Shown here piece after piece: positions 17,580 to 27,782 of a stretch of DNA of 64,000 bases. Location: NCBI GenBank assembly GCA_001899765.1, contig MKWM01000012.1, positions 1-64,000 of the forward strand, in the 5' to 3' direction. Position numbers and translations under genes: made by a program. Numbering within the stretch: the first letter of the stretch is position 1; each line of letters starts with the position of its first letter. This DNA comes from Thiobacillus sp. 63-78. Lineage in GTDB: Bacteria; Pseudomonadota; Gammaproteobacteria; Burkholderiales; Thiobacillaceae. The notes below the pieces were generated by a model. It ran no database searches. It saw only the letters and a list, made by a program, of their open reading frames with translations, and was not told the origin of the DNA.

Positions 17580-20513
17580 ATGAAACGCGTGTTCAAAAGC
17601 CTGCGTACCCGGCTGGTCGCATTGATACTGGCCGTCATGCTGCCCATGCTGGCGGTAGCCTGGTTCATCGGGATACAGATGTATCACCACGCCGTCGACG
17701 ACGTGTACCGGGAGACGAAAACTCTGGTGCAGGAAATTTCGCTGAAGCAGGACAAGCATATCAACGCGGCGCGGGAACTGCTGTTTGCCTGGTCGGCCAG
17801 CCAGGCAATCATCGCGCGCCAGCCAGGATTTTGTTCGATTTTCAATGAAGTGCTTGCCCAGCAGCCCATATTTGCCAATGCCGGTATGACCGATGTTGAG
17901 GGGAATGTCATCTGTATGGGGGCGCCCAAGAAGCACGAGGGCAGCTTCAGCGACCGGCTATGGTTTCGTCAGATACGTCAGGGGCATGATGAGATTGTGG
18001 TGGGCGACTACCATCTCGGTGTCCAGATAAATGAGCCCGTGGTGATCGTTGCCAAGCCCGTTAAAGGCATCCACGGCGAGCATCTGGCCTATTTGTTCGT
18101 GTCGGTGGACCTTTCCTGGTTCGATCAGCACATCCTCGGCGGCAAATTGCCCGGGCGCTCCGAAGTGATCTTTTATGACAGTAACGGCGTCATTCTTCAC
18201 AGCGAACCTGAGCCGGAAATCTGGCGTGGTCAACCTGTCGGTACCGCGATTCGACGGATTGGCGCACCGGACCCGGAGACTGGCGTGGTGGAGGCGTATG
18301 GGGGGGATGGCATCTCGCGCCTGTTTTCCTTCGCCAGGTTGGAGAGCAGCGCGGCCAGGGAAAATGCATTTGTTGCCGTTGGAATCCCCACAGACTATGC
18401 ATTGGCGCAGGTGCGTCGCACCGGGGGCGTGGCGGCGCTGGTTGTCCTGGCCATATTTGGCGGGATGCTGGTGTTCGCCTGGGTGGGAACCGAGCGCCTG
18501 GTGATCGCGCCGGTGCGCCGTCTGATCCACCAGGCGAATGCCCATGCAGCGGGGGATCTGAAGCAACGCAGCGGGGTGGCCGAGGGCACCGAATTGAGTG
18601 AGCTTGCGCGTGCACTGGATGAAATGGCGATGAAAATGGCGGAGCGCGATCATGTGCTGGCGCAGCACCTGCAGGCGTTCAACGAGCACGCCATCGTGAG
18701 CGCGGCGGATACGGACGGAAATATCGTCTATGCCAACGACAAGTTCTGTGGAATCAGCCAGTACACCCGGGAAGAGATCATCGGCAAAAATCACCGGCTG
18801 ATCAACTCCGGCTTTCATCCGCCCGAATATTTCGCCGCGCTGTGGGAAACGATTTCCCGGGGGCAGGTCTGGCACGGCAACATCCGCAATCGGCGCAAGG
18901 ACGGGAGCCATTACTGGGTGGCCTCGACCATCGTGCCGTTTTTCGATGAAAGCGGCCGGCTGGAACGTTACTTCTCGATTCGCACCGATATTACCCGTGC
19001 GCTGGCGATCGATGCGGAACTTCAGGAAAGCGAGGAGCGTTTCCGCCTGCTGGCCAAGAACGCGCTGGACGTGATTTCGCTGCACGATCCGGAGGGCCGC
19101 TACGCCTATATCAGCCCATCCTGTGAGCGCGTGCTGGGCTATGCGCCGGCCGATCTGACCGGGCATGACGGCTACGAACTGGCGCATCCGGACGATGCGG
19201 AACGGGTACGAAAAGAGTTGCATCAGCCCGCGCTGCTCGGCGCAACGGGGGCGTGCGAATATGTCCGGCTGCGGCACCGGAATGGCGCATACATCTGGGT
19301 GGATGCTTCCGCCGTGCCGACCCGGGACGAGACCGGGCGCATCGCGAGTATCCAGGTTTCGGTTCGCGACGTGACGGCCCGCAAGCGGATGGAGGATGCG
19401 TTGCGCCTGCACGACCGGGCGATTGCCGCGAGCGGAAGCGGCATCGTGATCATCCGGCGCGGCGATTTCGCGATCGAGTACGCCAACGCAGCGTATGCAG
19501 ACATCGTCGAACTTCCACAGGCTGATATTCGCGGGAAGCGCTGGCCCGTACTGGCGGCATCCGCGGGCAGCGCCGGGGCGTGGCAGATGTTCTTCGACGC
19601 CATGATTGCGAGCGACGAGATGCATGCGGTGGTGGAGGGCATATCGCGCCAAGGCCGCAATGTGTGGTGTGATATTTTTGTCTCGCCGGTGCGCAACGAG
19701 GCAGGAGAGGTCGCCCACTACGTCGTGGCGAGCAGCAACGTGACCGAGCAGGTTCTCATGGAGGAGGCGCTGGTGCGCGCCAAGGAGGCGGCAGAACAGG
19801 CCAGCCAGGCCAAATCGAGATTCCTCTCCCATGTCAGCCATGAACTGCGGACGCCGCTCAACGCCATCGTCGGTTTTGCACAGCTGCTGGAGTCCGACCC
19901 CGACGCGCCGCTGAACGGGGAACAACGCGACTGCGTCGAGCGCATCCTGGGGGCGGGCTGGCTGTTGCGCGAACTGATCGACGATGTGCTGGATCTGTCC
20001 CGAATCGAGACCGGCCGGCTGGAACTGAAGCCGGAGGACGTCAATGTGCTCGATCTGCTGCGCGAGTGCCAGGAGGCGATCGCCGCGCAGGCCGCCGAGA
20101 AAGGCGTTGAAATCGTCGATCCGGGCGGCGAATGCGCCCTGCGGCGGGTGCGTGTCGATGCGCGGCGCTTCAAGCAGATCGTGCTCAATTTGCTGAGCAA
20201 TGCGGTGAAGTACAACCGGGAAGGTGGCCGCGTGACAGTGTCCTGCCACTTGCCGGACGACGGCGTCATGCGCATCGCGGTCAGCGATACCGGCATCGGC
20301 ATTGCGGCGGAAAAACGGGATGAGCTGTTCCAGTATTTCAGCCGCCTGGGCGCGGAAAACTCCAGTATTCCAGGCATCGGCGTGGGCTTGGCGCTGTGCC
20401 GGCATCTGGTGGATTTGATGGGGGGGGAAATCAGTGTGGAAAGCATTCCGGGAGAAGGAAGCCGCTTCACGGTCGAGCTTCCTGTATCGTGCCGCCTGCC
20501 GGAAACGGCTTGA
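17580..20513 (+). CDS. Cache/HAMP/multi-PAS sensor histidine kinase
   Basis: A 977-residue membrane kinase. One transmembrane helix at about 12-32 and another near 281-304 enclose a double-Cache-like periplasmic sensor domain. A HAMP domain (about 305-360) and three PAS domains follow (about 365-480, 485-605, 610-730). The kinase core has HisKA (HVSHELRTPLNAI, phospho-accepting His at about 754) and HATPase_c (NLLSNAVKYNREGG; DTGIGIA; GVGLALCRHLV). No receiver domain is fused. The likely phosphate acceptor is the receiver of the REC-PP2C protein two genes downstream, by proximity. The start ATG at 17580 is 112 nt after the previous gene. Confidence 0.92.
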   Translation: MKRVFKSLRTRLVALILAVMLPMLAVAWFIGIQMYHHAVDDVYRETKTLVQEISLKQDKHINAARELLFAWSASQAIIARQPGFCSIFNEVLAQQPIFANAGMTDVEGNVICMGAPKKHEGSFSDRLWFRQIRQGHDEIVVGDYHLGVQINEPVVIVAKPVKGIHGEHLAYLFVSVDLSWFDQHILGGKLPGRSEVIFYDSNGVILHSEPEPEIWRGQPVGTAIRRIGAPDPETGVVEAYGGDGISRLFSFARLESSAARENAFVAVGIPTDYALAQVRRTGGVAALVVLAIFGGMLVFAWVGTERLVIAPVRRLIHQANAHAAGDLKQRSGVAEGTELSELARALDEMAMKMAERDHVLAQHLQAFNEHAIVSAADTDGNIVYANDKFCGISQYTREEIIGKNHRLINSGFHPPEYFAALWETISRGQVWHGNIRNRRKDGSHYWVASTIVPFFDESGRLERYFSIRTDITRALAIDAELQESEERFRLLAKNALDVISLHDPEGRYAYISPSCERVLGYAPADLTGHDGYELAHPDDAERVRKELHQPALLGATGACEYVRLRHRNGAYIWVDASAVPTRDETGRIASIQVSVRDVTARKRMEDALRLHDRAIAASGSGIVIIRRGDFAIEYANAAYADIVELPQADIRGKRWPVLAASAGSAGAWQMFFDAMIASDEMHAVVEGISRQGRNVWCDIFVSPVRNEAGEVAHYVVASSNVTEQVLMEEALVRAKEAAEQASQAKSRFLSHVSHELRTPLNAIVGFAQLLESDPDAPLNGEQRDCVERILGAGWLLRELIDDVLDLSRIETGRLELKPEDVNVLDLLRECQEAIAAQAAEKGVEIVDPGGECALRRVRVDARRFKQIVLNLLSNAVKYNREGGRVTVSCHLPDDGVMRIAVSDTGIGIAAEKRDELFQYFSRLGAENSSIPGIGVGLALCRHLVDLMGGEISVESIPGEGSRFTVELPVSCRLPETA

Positions 20514-20577
20514 TGCGACCGTGTATCACGCAGGCCCGATTACCCGATTTTTTTAATTTTTGAAAGGAGTGGCATTC

Positions 20578-20883
20578 ATGGACATAGATACCCGGATGGA
20601 AGGTGACAGAGTGCGCCTCGTGCTGAATGGGCGTTTCGATTTCAACAGCCATGCCTCGTTTAACGAGACGACCGATTCCCTGCTGAGGCAGGCGAACATC
20701 AGCGAGCTGGAACTGGACTTCGACCAGGTGAAATATATCGACAGTTCCGCCATGGGCATGCTGCTGTTGCTCAAGGAGCGCGCAAAAGGTGCGTCGAAAT
20801 CCATCACGCTGCTGAATTGCAAGGGAGCGGTGGCGCAGGTTTTCGAGCTGTCGAATTTCCGCCGTTTGTTCACTATCAGGTAA
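20578..20883 (+). CDS. STAS-domain anti-sigma-factor antagonist (HsbA-like)
   Basis: A 101-residue single STAS domain. The conserved loop is YIDSSAMGMLLLL, with Ser at the phosphorylation position. AAAGGAG stands eight nt before the ATG at 20578, which decides the start over an upstream TTG. The stop codon is immediately followed by the ATG of the REC-PP2C-kinase gene. In Pseudomonas, HsbA (STAS) is phosphorylated and dephosphorylated by HsbR, a protein of the same three-domain layout as the neighbour here. The same switch is inferred for this pair. Confidence 0.9.
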   Translation: MDIDTRMEGDRVRLVLNGRFDFNSHASFNETTDSLLRQANISELELDFDQVKYIDSSAMGMLLLLKERAKGASKSITLLNCKGAVAQVFELSNFRRLFTIR

Positions 20884-22617
20884 ATGGATGGTCGCATGGG
20901 CATGACGGTCATGGTGGTGGACGACACCGCCAACAATGTTGCAATCGCCGGCCAGGTGGTCAAAAGAATGGGACACCGCCTGATCGAGGCGCGTTCGGGA
21001 GAGGAAGCGCTGGAGAAGTTTCTCGCCGAGTCACCGGACATGATCCTGATGGATGTGATGATGCCCGGAATCGGCGGCCTGGAAGCGACGCGGCGCATCC
21101 GGCAGGCGGCGGGTTCGCGCTGGCTGCCGATCCTGATGGTCACCGCGCTCACGCGTGAGGACGAGGTTCTTGAAGGCTTGCGGGCGGGGGCGGACGACTA
21201 TTTGACCAAGCCGCTGTCCTTTCCGGTGTTTCAGGCCAAAATCCAGGTGTTTCAGCGGATCGCCGAGCTGCAGCAGGCGCTTTCCCGGCACTCGGCGGAG
21301 CTTGCCGCCTACTACCGGCAGGCGGAAGACGAGCGGCGCCTCGGGGCACGGCTGATGGAATACATGGTCAACCGCGAAGGGCTCGATGACCCCACTTTGC
21401 GCTACCGCGTGACCCCCGCATGGCATTTCAGCGGCGATCTGATCGCCGCCGCGCGCACGCCCGGAAAATGCCACCATATCCTGCTCAGCGACGGCATGGG
21501 CCATGGCCTGCCGGCGGCGATGGCCTCGCTGCCGCAATTCGATACCTTTTACGCCATGACCGAGCTTGGCTACGGCATCGGACGCATCGCCGAGGTCATG
21601 AACAGCCGCATGCATACCATGATGCCGCCGGGACGCTATGCCGCCCTGACGCTCGTTTCGATCAATCCCGTGATAGGGACGATCGAGGTCTGGAACGGCG
21701 GCAATCCCTATCCCCGCCTGGTCGATGCCGACGGGGAAATCGTCAAGCACTGGAAATCCCAGCATGTGCCGCTCGGCCTTTTGTCGCCGGAAGAATTCTC
21801 CGCGGAACTCGAGGTGTATTCCTACGAAGGGGAATGCCAGTTGTTCATGTGGACGGATGGCCTGACCGAGGCTGAAAATGCCGCAGGCGAGCAGTTTGGC
21901 GCCGAGCGTGCCTGCGCAACGCTGGAATCGACCGCGCCAGCGCATCGTTTCGAGGCGCTGTTGGCGGCGCTGGACGAGCATCGGGCGGGTGCGCTGATGG
22001 ACGACATCAGCGTGCTGATGGTGGCAGTTCCCGCTCCGGGCACGCTGGAGCAGCCGGCTGCGCATACGGCCGCTGCGGAATACGGGAGCGACGGCCTGTG
22101 CATGTCGTTCCATTTCGAGGCGCAGGACCTGAAAAACCTGGATGTGGTGCCGACCCTGTCCGGCGTGATCGAGCGGATTGCGGCGATCAAAGAACATGCC
22201 GGCCAGATTTTCCTTATTCTGTCCGAACTGGTGTCCAATGCGCTGGATCATGGACTGTTGCGGATGGACTCCTCGCTTAAAACGAGCAGCGACGGTTTCG
22301 CCGCCTACGCGGCCCGGCGCCAGAACGCCTTGAAGGAACTGCAGCAGGGGTTCATCGACATCGGGATCGAAATCCTGCGGCGCGATAACCGCAAGATGGT
22401 GAAAATCTCCGTGCGTGACAGTGGTCCTGGATTCGACTGGGTAGTCCGGTCGAGCCTATCGGAGAGCGGATTGCATGGGCGCGGCATCGAGCTGGTGCGG
22501 CGCTTGAGCCATGAAATGCGCTACAGCGGCGCCGGCAACGAGGTCGTCGTGTATTACGCGCTGAATCCATTTAACCACGCTATTAGCGGCAGCCGGAGTC
22601 ATTCGCTGATGCAGTAA
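20884..22617 (+). CDS. Receiver - PP2C phosphatase - anti-sigma kinase protein (HsbR-like)
   Basis: A 577-residue three-domain regulator. The receiver is at about 7-125, with Asp57 in ILMDVMMPG and Lys in DDYLTKPLSF. A coiled linker leads to a SpoIIE/PP2C-type phosphatase (about 175-375: FSGDLIAAAR, SDGMGHGLPAA, DDISVLMVAV). The C-terminus is an RsbW-like kinase (about 390-565: ELVSNALDHG, DSGPGFDW, LHGRGIELVRRL). The layout allows opposite activities toward one STAS substrate, probably the protein encoded just upstream, under control of receiver phosphorylation. The ATG at 20884 abuts the previous stop; ATGs at 20896 and 20902 are alternatives. Confidence 0.92.
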   Translation: MDGRMGMTVMVVDDTANNVAIAGQVVKRMGHRLIEARSGEEALEKFLAESPDMILMDVMMPGIGGLEATRRIRQAAGSRWLPILMVTALTREDEVLEGLRAGADDYLTKPLSFPVFQAKIQVFQRIAELQQALSRHSAELAAYYRQAEDERRLGARLMEYMVNREGLDDPTLRYRVTPAWHFSGDLIAAARTPGKCHHILLSDGMGHGLPAAMASLPQFDTFYAMTELGYGIGRIAEVMNSRMHTMMPPGRYAALTLVSINPVIGTIEVWNGGNPYPRLVDADGEIVKHWKSQHVPLGLLSPEEFSAELEVYSYEGECQLFMWTDGLTEAENAAGEQFGAERACATLESTAPAHRFEALLAALDEHRAGALMDDISVLMVAVPAPGTLEQPAAHTAAAEYGSDGLCMSFHFEAQDLKNLDVVPTLSGVIERIAAIKEHAGQIFLILSELVSNALDHGLLRMDSSLKTSSDGFAAYAARRQNALKELQQGFIDIGIEILRRDNRKMVKISVRDSGPGFDWVVRSSLSESGLHGRGIELVRRLSHEMRYSGAGNEVVVYYALNPFNHAISGSRSHSLMQ

Positions 22618-22619
22618 TA

Positions 22620-23050
22620 CGAGAATACGAGCGCCGGGAAATTGAAGGTGTGTTCGACGAGTTCAAGCGCACCTGCGAGCCAACAGCACGGTGCTGCGCA
22701 GCAAGACGCCCGATCTGGTGCTGCAAGAGCTGTGGGGCCTGCTGCGGGCACATTTCGCTGTTCGCCAACTGATGGCGCATGCGGCATGGCCGCGCGGGCT
22801 CGACCCCGACCGGCTGAGCTTCACGCACGCCGTGCGCGTGATCAAACGCAAGATGAGCAACTACGACCGCGATGGGAAAATTGCCACCAGAACGGTGAGA
22901 ATTGCCCAAACATCCGACGTTGCTTGCGTGCCGCCGGCTGATATCGTGGAAGCTGCGATACACAAAATTAAAGAGGCTGGCGGATGGGATGCCGCGCTGA
23001 CCTTGGTGGCCCGTGATGACTCGGCTGAAGTGGGGGAGTGGGTTTTGTAG
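22620..23050 (+). pseudogene. Decayed IS4-family transposase C-terminus
   Basis: Only the tail of a transposase remains. In one frame YERREIEGVFDEFK (from 22626) gives the R-x3-E-x6-K signature of IS4 transposases. A frame change then leads to LRSKTPDLVLQELWGLL and DPDRLSFTHAVRVIKRK (from about 22691), the typical C-terminal block. The residues after RKM (to the stop at 23050) do not resemble the family and may be joined flanking sequence. No upstream half and no clear terminal inverted repeat were found. The remnant starts within a few bases of the stop of the preceding gene. Confidence 0.75.
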
Positions 23051-23237
23051 TATCATCCGTGCCGATTCGGCGTTTCCGGTATACCAATAATATGCCAAAT
23101 ACAATATAACATATTGATTTTATTTGGTATTTATTTTCACTCCGTCGGCACCATCAAATTTCCTGATTCATTGATCAGCACTGGCTATCTAGCGAGTAAC
23201 CTATTGATTTTAAATATAAAAGTACAAATTTCCCGGC
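23051..23237. other. AT-rich region upstream of nuo
   Basis: No gene. The stretch is strikingly AT-rich against its neighbours. TATTGATTTTA occurs at 23112-23122 and 23202-23212, and CCAAATA/TATTTGG form a 7-bp inverted repeat (23095-23101 and 23121-23127). These may be regulator or IHF-type sites controlling nuo, or leftovers of the insertion event upstream. Confidence 0.5.
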
Positions 23238-23267
23238 TTGACAGCCGAGGCCCCGGACTACTACACT
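23238..23267 (+). promoter_or_regulatory. Probable sigma-70 promoter of the nuo operon
   Basis: TTGACA (23238-23243) and TACACT (23262-23267) are separated by 18 bp. The predicted transcript starts near 23274 and has a leader of about 44 nt before the nuoA GTG at 23318. AAGGAA at 23308-23313 serves as the ribosome site. Confidence 0.6.
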
Positions 23268-23317
23268 CGGGGCACAATTGCCCATAGCCTGATACAGGCA
23301 TACGTCGAAGGAACCCG

Positions 23318-23674
23318 GTGCTGGAGCATTACCTCCCCATTCTGTTGTTCATCCTGATTGGTCTGGCTTTCGGAATCGGCCCGATCATCGCCGGCGGCCT
23401 GTTGGCCCCGAATCGTCCCGACAGCGAAAAGCTCTCTCCCTACGAATGCGGCTTCGAGGCATTTGAAGACGCACGAATGAAATTCGATGTCCGCTATTAC
23501 CTGGTTGCCATCCTGTTCATTCTGTTCGATCTTGAGATCGCTTTTCTCTTTCCCTGGGCGATCGTCCTCGGGGAAATCGGACTGGCGGGCTTCATCGCCA
23601 TGATGGTGTTTCTCGGTATCCTGGTGGTGGGTTTTATCTACGAATGGATGAAGGGCGCCCTGGAGTGGGAATGA
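23318..23674 (+). CDS. nuoA: NADH-quinone oxidoreductase subunit A
   Basis: Small membrane subunit of proton-pumping complex I. The 118-residue protein has three transmembrane helices and the family motif [18 protein letters not shown] in the loop after helix 1, then [18 protein letters not shown]. The start is a GTG, with AAGGAA five nt before it. First gene of the 14-gene operon. Confidence 0.97.
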   Translation: MLEHYLPILLFILIGLAFGIGPIIAGGLLAPNRPDSEKLSPYECGFEAFEDARMKFDVRYYLVAILFILFDLEIAFLFPWAIVLGEIGLAGFIAMMVFLGILVVGFIYEWMKGALEWE

Positions 23675-23681
23675 CTTGATT

Positions 23682-24158
23682 ATGGGCATCGAAGGTGTTT
23701 TAGAGCAGGGTTTCGTCACGACCAAGGCGGACCAGCTCATCAATTACATGCGCACCGGCTCGATGTGGCCGATGACCTTTGGCCTGGCGTGCTGCGCGGT
23801 GGAAATGATGCACGCGGGCGCTGCGCGCTATGACCTCGACCGTTTCGGCATCGTTTTTCGTCCAAGTCCGCGCCAGTCCGACGTGATGATCGTGGCCGGC
23901 ACACTGTGCAACAAGATGGCGCCCGCCTTGCGCAAGGTCTATGACCAGATGGCCGAACCACGCTGGGTCATCTCGATGGGTTCGTGCGCCAACGGTGGCG
24001 GTTATTATCATTATTCCTACTCGGTGGTGCGTGGCTGCGATCGCATCGTGCCGGTGGACATCTATGTTCCCGGCTGCCCGCCGACTGCAGAGGCCTTGCT
24101 GTTCGGCATCATCCAGCTGCAGAACAAGATCCGCCGCACCAATACCATCGCCCGTTAA
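23682..24158 (+). CDS. nuoB: NADH-quinone oxidoreductase subunit B
   Basis: Subunit B carries iron-sulfur cluster N2, the last electron carrier before quinone. The cysteine ligands are visible in [11 protein letters not shown] (adjacent pair), [11 protein letters not shown] and [11 protein letters not shown]. The protein is 158 residues from the ATG at 23682; a TTG at 23676 is less likely. It starts seven nt after the nuoA stop. Confidence 0.98.
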   Translation: MGIEGVLEQGFVTTKADQLINYMRTGSMWPMTFGLACCAVEMMHAGAARYDLDRFGIVFRPSPRQSDVMIVAGTLCNKMAPALRKVYDQMAEPRWVISMGSCANGGGYYHYSYSVVRGCDRIVPVDIYVPGCPPTAEALLFGIIQLQNKIRRTNTIAR

Positions 24159-24166
24159 TCAGCTTC

Positions 24167-24766
24167 ATGCCCGCTACGCTTGAATCATTCTCCATTGGCC
24201 TGAAAAACATTCTCGGCGAGTCGCTCGTCCAGGCCGTCGTGCGCCTGGGTGAGCTGACGCTCATCGTCAAGCCACAAACTTATGCTGCCGCCATGCGCAC
24301 GCTGCGGGATCACCCCGATTGCCGCTTCGAACAGCTGATCGACCTGTGCGGCATGGATTATTCGGATTATGGCGACGGCGCCTGGGAAGGCGCGCGCTTT
24401 GCCGTGGTGGTGCAGTTGCTGTCGCTGACAAACAACCAGCGCGTCCGGGTCCGGGTGTTCTGCCCCGACGACGACTTGCCGGTGGTGGCGTCGATGGTCG
24501 AGATCTGGCCCTCGGCCAGCTGGTTCGAGCGCGAGGCCTTCGATCTGTATGGCATCGTGTTCGAGGGGCATCCCGATTTGCGCCGTATCCTGACCGACTA
24601 CGGATTCATCGGTCACCCGTTCCGCAAGGATTTCCCGCTTTCGGGCAACGTCGAGATGCGTTACGACCCGACCCAGCAGCGCGTGATCTATCAGCCGGTA
24701 TCGATCGAGCCGCGCGAGGTCACCCCGCGCATCGTGCGCGACGCAAGCTACGGGGAAGGGCGCTGA
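24167..24766 (+). CDS. nuoC: NADH-quinone oxidoreductase subunit C
   Basis: Peripheral-arm subunit of 199 residues, not fused to NuoD. Recognised by the 30-kDa-subunit signature: [18 protein letters not shown], then [20 protein letters not shown]. The open frame extends upstream inside nuoB, but the ATG at 24167 gives the usual NuoC N-terminus. Its TGA overlaps the nuoD ATG by one base, implying translational coupling. Confidence 0.97.
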   Translation: MPATLESFSIGLKNILGESLVQAVVRLGELTLIVKPQTYAAAMRTLRDHPDCRFEQLIDLCGMDYSDYGDGAWEGARFAVVVQLLSLTNNQRVRVRVFCPDDDLPVVASMVEIWPSASWFEREAFDLYGIVFEGHPDLRRILTDYGFIGHPFRKDFPLSGNVEMRYDPTQQRVIYQPVSIEPREVTPRIVRDASYGEGR

Positions 24767-26019
24767 TGGCCGAGATTCGCAATTACACAATGAACTTCGG
24801 CCCGCAGCATCCGGCCGCGCATGGCGTGCTGCGCCTGGTGCTGGAGCTCGACGGCGAGGTGATCCAGCGCGCCGATCCGCACATCGGCCTGCTGCACCGC
24901 GCCACCGAGAAGCTGGCCGAGCACAAGACCTTCCTGCAGTCGGTGCCCTACATGGACCGTCTCGACTATGTGTCGATGATGGTCAACGAACATGCCTACG
25001 TGATGGCCATCGAAAAGCTGTTGCAGATCGATGTTCCCGAACGTGCGCAATACATCCGCGTGATGTTCGACGAAATCACCCGCGTGCTGAATCATCTGTT
25101 GTGGCTGGGTGCGCATGCGCTCGACGTCGGTGCGATGACGGTGTTCCTCTATGCCTTCCGTGAGCGCGAAGATCTGATGGATTGTTACGAGGCCGTTTCC
25201 GGCGCCCGGCTGCACGCCGCCTATTACCGGCCCGGCGGCGTCTACCGGGACCTCCCGGACACGATGCCGCAATACCAGGCGCAGCATACCCGCAATGAAG
25301 CGACGATGAAGTCGATGAACGCGAACCGTCAGGGTTCGCTGCTTGACTTCATCGAGGATTTCACCACTCGTTTTCCGGCGTATGTCGACGAATACGAAAC
25401 CCTGCTGACCGACAACCGCATCTGGAAGCAGCGCACTGTCGGCATCGGCGTGGTGTCGCCGGAGCGTGCCAAGGCGCTGGGTTTTACCGGCCCGATGCTG
25501 CGCGGCTCCGGCGTCGAATGGGACCTGCGCAAGAAACAGCCGTACGAAGTCTATGACCGCATGGATTTCGACATTCCGGTCGGGACCAATGGGGACTGCT
25601 ATGACCGCTACCTGGTCCGGGTCGAGGAAATGCGCCAGTCCAATCGCATCATCAGGCAGTGCATCGCCTGGCTGCGCAAGAATCCCGGTCCGGTCATCGT
25701 CGAGAATCACAAGGTTGCGCCGCCCGATCGCCTGTCGATGAAGCAGAACATGGAAGAGCTGATTCACCACTTCAAGCTTTTTACCGAAGGCATGCACGTG
25801 CCCGCGGGCGAGACCTATGCGGCGGTCGAGCACCCCAAGGGCGAGTTCGGCATCTACCTGGTATCCGACGGCGCCAATAAACCCTATCGCCTGAAAATCC
25901 GCGCGCCGGGTTATGCGCATCTGGCCGCGCTCGATGAAATGAGCCGCGGCCACATGATCGCGGACATTGTGGCCATCATCGGGACGCAGGATATCGTTTT
26001 CGGGGAGATCGACCGCTGA
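24766..26019 (+). CDS. nuoD: NADH-quinone oxidoreductase subunit D
   Basis: The 417-residue 49-kDa subunit, which with NuoB forms the quinone-binding cavity. Signatures: [14 protein letters not shown] at the N-terminus, [14 protein letters not shown], and [16 protein letters not shown] leading into the [10 protein letters not shown]-terminus. The start overlaps nuoC by one base (TGATG), and the end overlaps nuoE in the same way. Confidence 0.98.
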   Translation: MAEIRNYTMNFGPQHPAAHGVLRLVLELDGEVIQRADPHIGLLHRATEKLAEHKTFLQSVPYMDRLDYVSMMVNEHAYVMAIEKLLQIDVPERAQYIRVMFDEITRVLNHLLWLGAHALDVGAMTVFLYAFREREDLMDCYEAVSGARLHAAYYRPGGVYRDLPDTMPQYQAQHTRNEATMKSMNANRQGSLLDFIEDFTTRFPAYVDEYETLLTDNRIWKQRTVGIGVVSPERAKALGFTGPMLRGSGVEWDLRKKQPYEVYDRMDFDIPVGTNGDCYDRYLVRVEEMRQSNRIIRQCIAWLRKNPGPVIVENHKVAPPDRLSMKQNMEELIHHFKLFTEGMHVPAGETYAAVEHPKGEFGIYLVSDGANKPYRLKIRAPGYAHLAALDEMSRGHMIADIVAIIGTQDIVFGEIDR

Positions 26020-26492
26020 TGTTATCTTCCGAATCGCTCGCGTTGATTGATATTGAAATCTCCAAGTATCCATCCGACCAGAAACAGTCGGCGGTGATGG
26101 GCGCACTGCGTATCGCGCAGCTGGAAAAAGGCTGGCTGAAGCCCGAATTGATCGAGTATGTCGCGGAATATCTGGAGATGCCGGCGATTGCCGCCTATGA
26201 GGTGGCGACGTTCTACAACATGTACGACACGCAGCCTGCGGGGCGGCACAAGATCACCTTGTGTACCAATCTGCCCTGTACGCTGATGGGGGCGGGCGAA
26301 CTGGCCGAGCATCTGAAAAACAAACTGGGCATCGGTTTTGGCGAAACGACCGAAGACGGTCGTTTCACCCTGAAAGAAGGCGAGTGCATGGGTGCCTGCG
26401 GCGATGCGCCGATGTGCCTGCACAACAACCATGCCATGCATACCCACCTGACGCCCGAGAAGCTGGACGAACTGCTGGACAAGCTGAAATGA
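26019..26492 (+). CDS. nuoE: NADH-quinone oxidoreductase subunit E
   Basis: The 157-residue 24-kDa subunit holding [2Fe-2S] cluster N1a. The four cysteine ligands lie in [11 protein letters not shown] and [12 protein letters not shown]. The N-terminal helical bundle ending [14 protein letters not shown] is typical. The gene overlaps nuoD by one base and nuoF by four. Confidence 0.98.
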   Translation: MLSSESLALIDIEISKYPSDQKQSAVMGALRIAQLEKGWLKPELIEYVAEYLEMPAIAAYEVATFYNMYDTQPAGRHKITLCTNLPCTLMGAGELAEHLKNKLGIGFGETTEDGRFTLKEGECMGACGDAPMCLHNNHAMHTHLTPEKLDELLDKLK

Positions 26493-27769
26493 GTTTGTTG
26501 ACCCCTGATCAGAAGGTCTGCAGCTGGACCCAGGCATTCGACGAGCCGGCGTCGCTCGCGACCTATGTCGCGCATGGGGGCTATCAGGCCTTGCGGCGCG
26601 TGGCGTCCGGGCAGATTTCGGGTGACGCCATCATTGCCGAGCTCAAGACCAGCGCGTTGCGCGGACGCGGTGGCGCGGGCTTCCCGACCGGCCTCAAGTG
26701 GAGCTTCATGCCGCGTGCCTTTCCGGGTGACAAGTACATCGTCTGCAACAGCGACGAGGGCGAGCCGGGAACCTTCAAGGACCGCGATATCCTGCGTTAC
26801 AACCCGCACCAGTTGATCGAAGGCATGGCGATCGCGGGCTACGTGCTTGGCGCGAAGGTCGGCTACAACTACATCCACGGCGAGATCTTCGAGGTGTATG
26901 ACCTCTTCGAACGCGCGCTGACGGAGGCGCGCGAGGCCGGCTATCTCGGCGACAACCTGTTCGGCACGGATTTCTCTTTCCAGCTGCATGCGCACCACGG
27001 TTACGGCGCCTACATCTGTGGCGAGGAAACCGCGCTGCTGGAATCGATCGAGGGCAAGAAAGGCCAGCCGCGTTTCAAGCCGCCTTTCCCGGCCAGTTTC
27101 GGCCTCTATGGCAAACCGACGACCATCAACAACACTGAGACGCTGGCATCGGTGCCGTGGATCGTGCAGCACGGCGGCCAGGCATTCCTGGAGCTGGGCA
27201 AGCCCAACAACGGCGGGCCCAAGCTTTTCTCGGTGTCAGGCCATGTCAACAGGCCCGGTAACTATGAAGTGCCCCTCGGTACCCCGTTTTCCGAATTGCT
27301 GGAGATGGCGGGCGGGGTGCGCAGCGGCCATCAATTGAAAGCGGTCATTCCCGGCGGTTCGTCCGCCCCCGTATTGCCTGCCGCGACCATGATGGACTGC
27401 ACGATGGATTTTGATTCCATCGCCAAGGCGGGCTCCATGCTGGGTTCGGGCGCAGTCATCGTGATGGACGACACGGTGTGCATGGTGCGTGCACTGGAGC
27501 GTCTTTCGTATTTCTATTTCGAGGAGTCGTGCGGCCAGTGCACACCGTGCCGCGAGGGAACCGGCTGGATGTATCGGGTCATCCACCGCATCGAACATGG
27601 GCAGGGCCGACCCGAAGACATGGACCTGCTGAACAGCGTGGCGGGCCGTATCATCGGTCATACCATCTGCGCACTGGGCGACGCCGCGGCGATGCCGGTG
27701 CAGAGCTTCCTCAAACATTTCGGCCATGAGTTCGAGCATCACATCGAACACGGGCGCTGCATGGTCTGA
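26489..27769 (+). CDS. nuoF: NADH-quinone oxidoreductase subunit F
   Basis: The 426-residue NADH-binding subunit with FMN and [4Fe-4S] cluster N3. Visible: [13 protein letters not shown] (nucleotide site), [14 protein letters not shown], and cluster ligands in [12 protein letters not shown] and [11 protein letters not shown]. The ATG at 26489 overlaps the nuoE stop (ATGA). The frame is open further upstream but only as antecedent sequence inside nuoE. Confidence 0.98.
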   Translation: MSLLTPDQKVCSWTQAFDEPASLATYVAHGGYQALRRVASGQISGDAIIAELKTSALRGRGGAGFPTGLKWSFMPRAFPGDKYIVCNSDEGEPGTFKDRDILRYNPHQLIEGMAIAGYVLGAKVGYNYIHGEIFEVYDLFERALTEAREAGYLGDNLFGTDFSFQLHAHHGYGAYICGEETALLESIEGKKGQPRFKPPFPASFGLYGKPTTINNTETLASVPWIVQHGGQAFLELGKPNNGGPKLFSVSGHVNRPGNYEVPLGTPFSELLEMAGGVRSGHQLKAVIPGGSSAPVLPAATMMDCTMDFDSIAKAGSMLGSGAVIVMDDTVCMVRALERLSYFYFEESCGQCTPCREGTGWMYRVIHRIEHGQGRPEDMDLLNSVAGRIIGHTICALGDAAAMPVQSFLKHFGHEFEHHIEHGRCMV

Positions 27770-27782
27770 ACGACACATCAAG

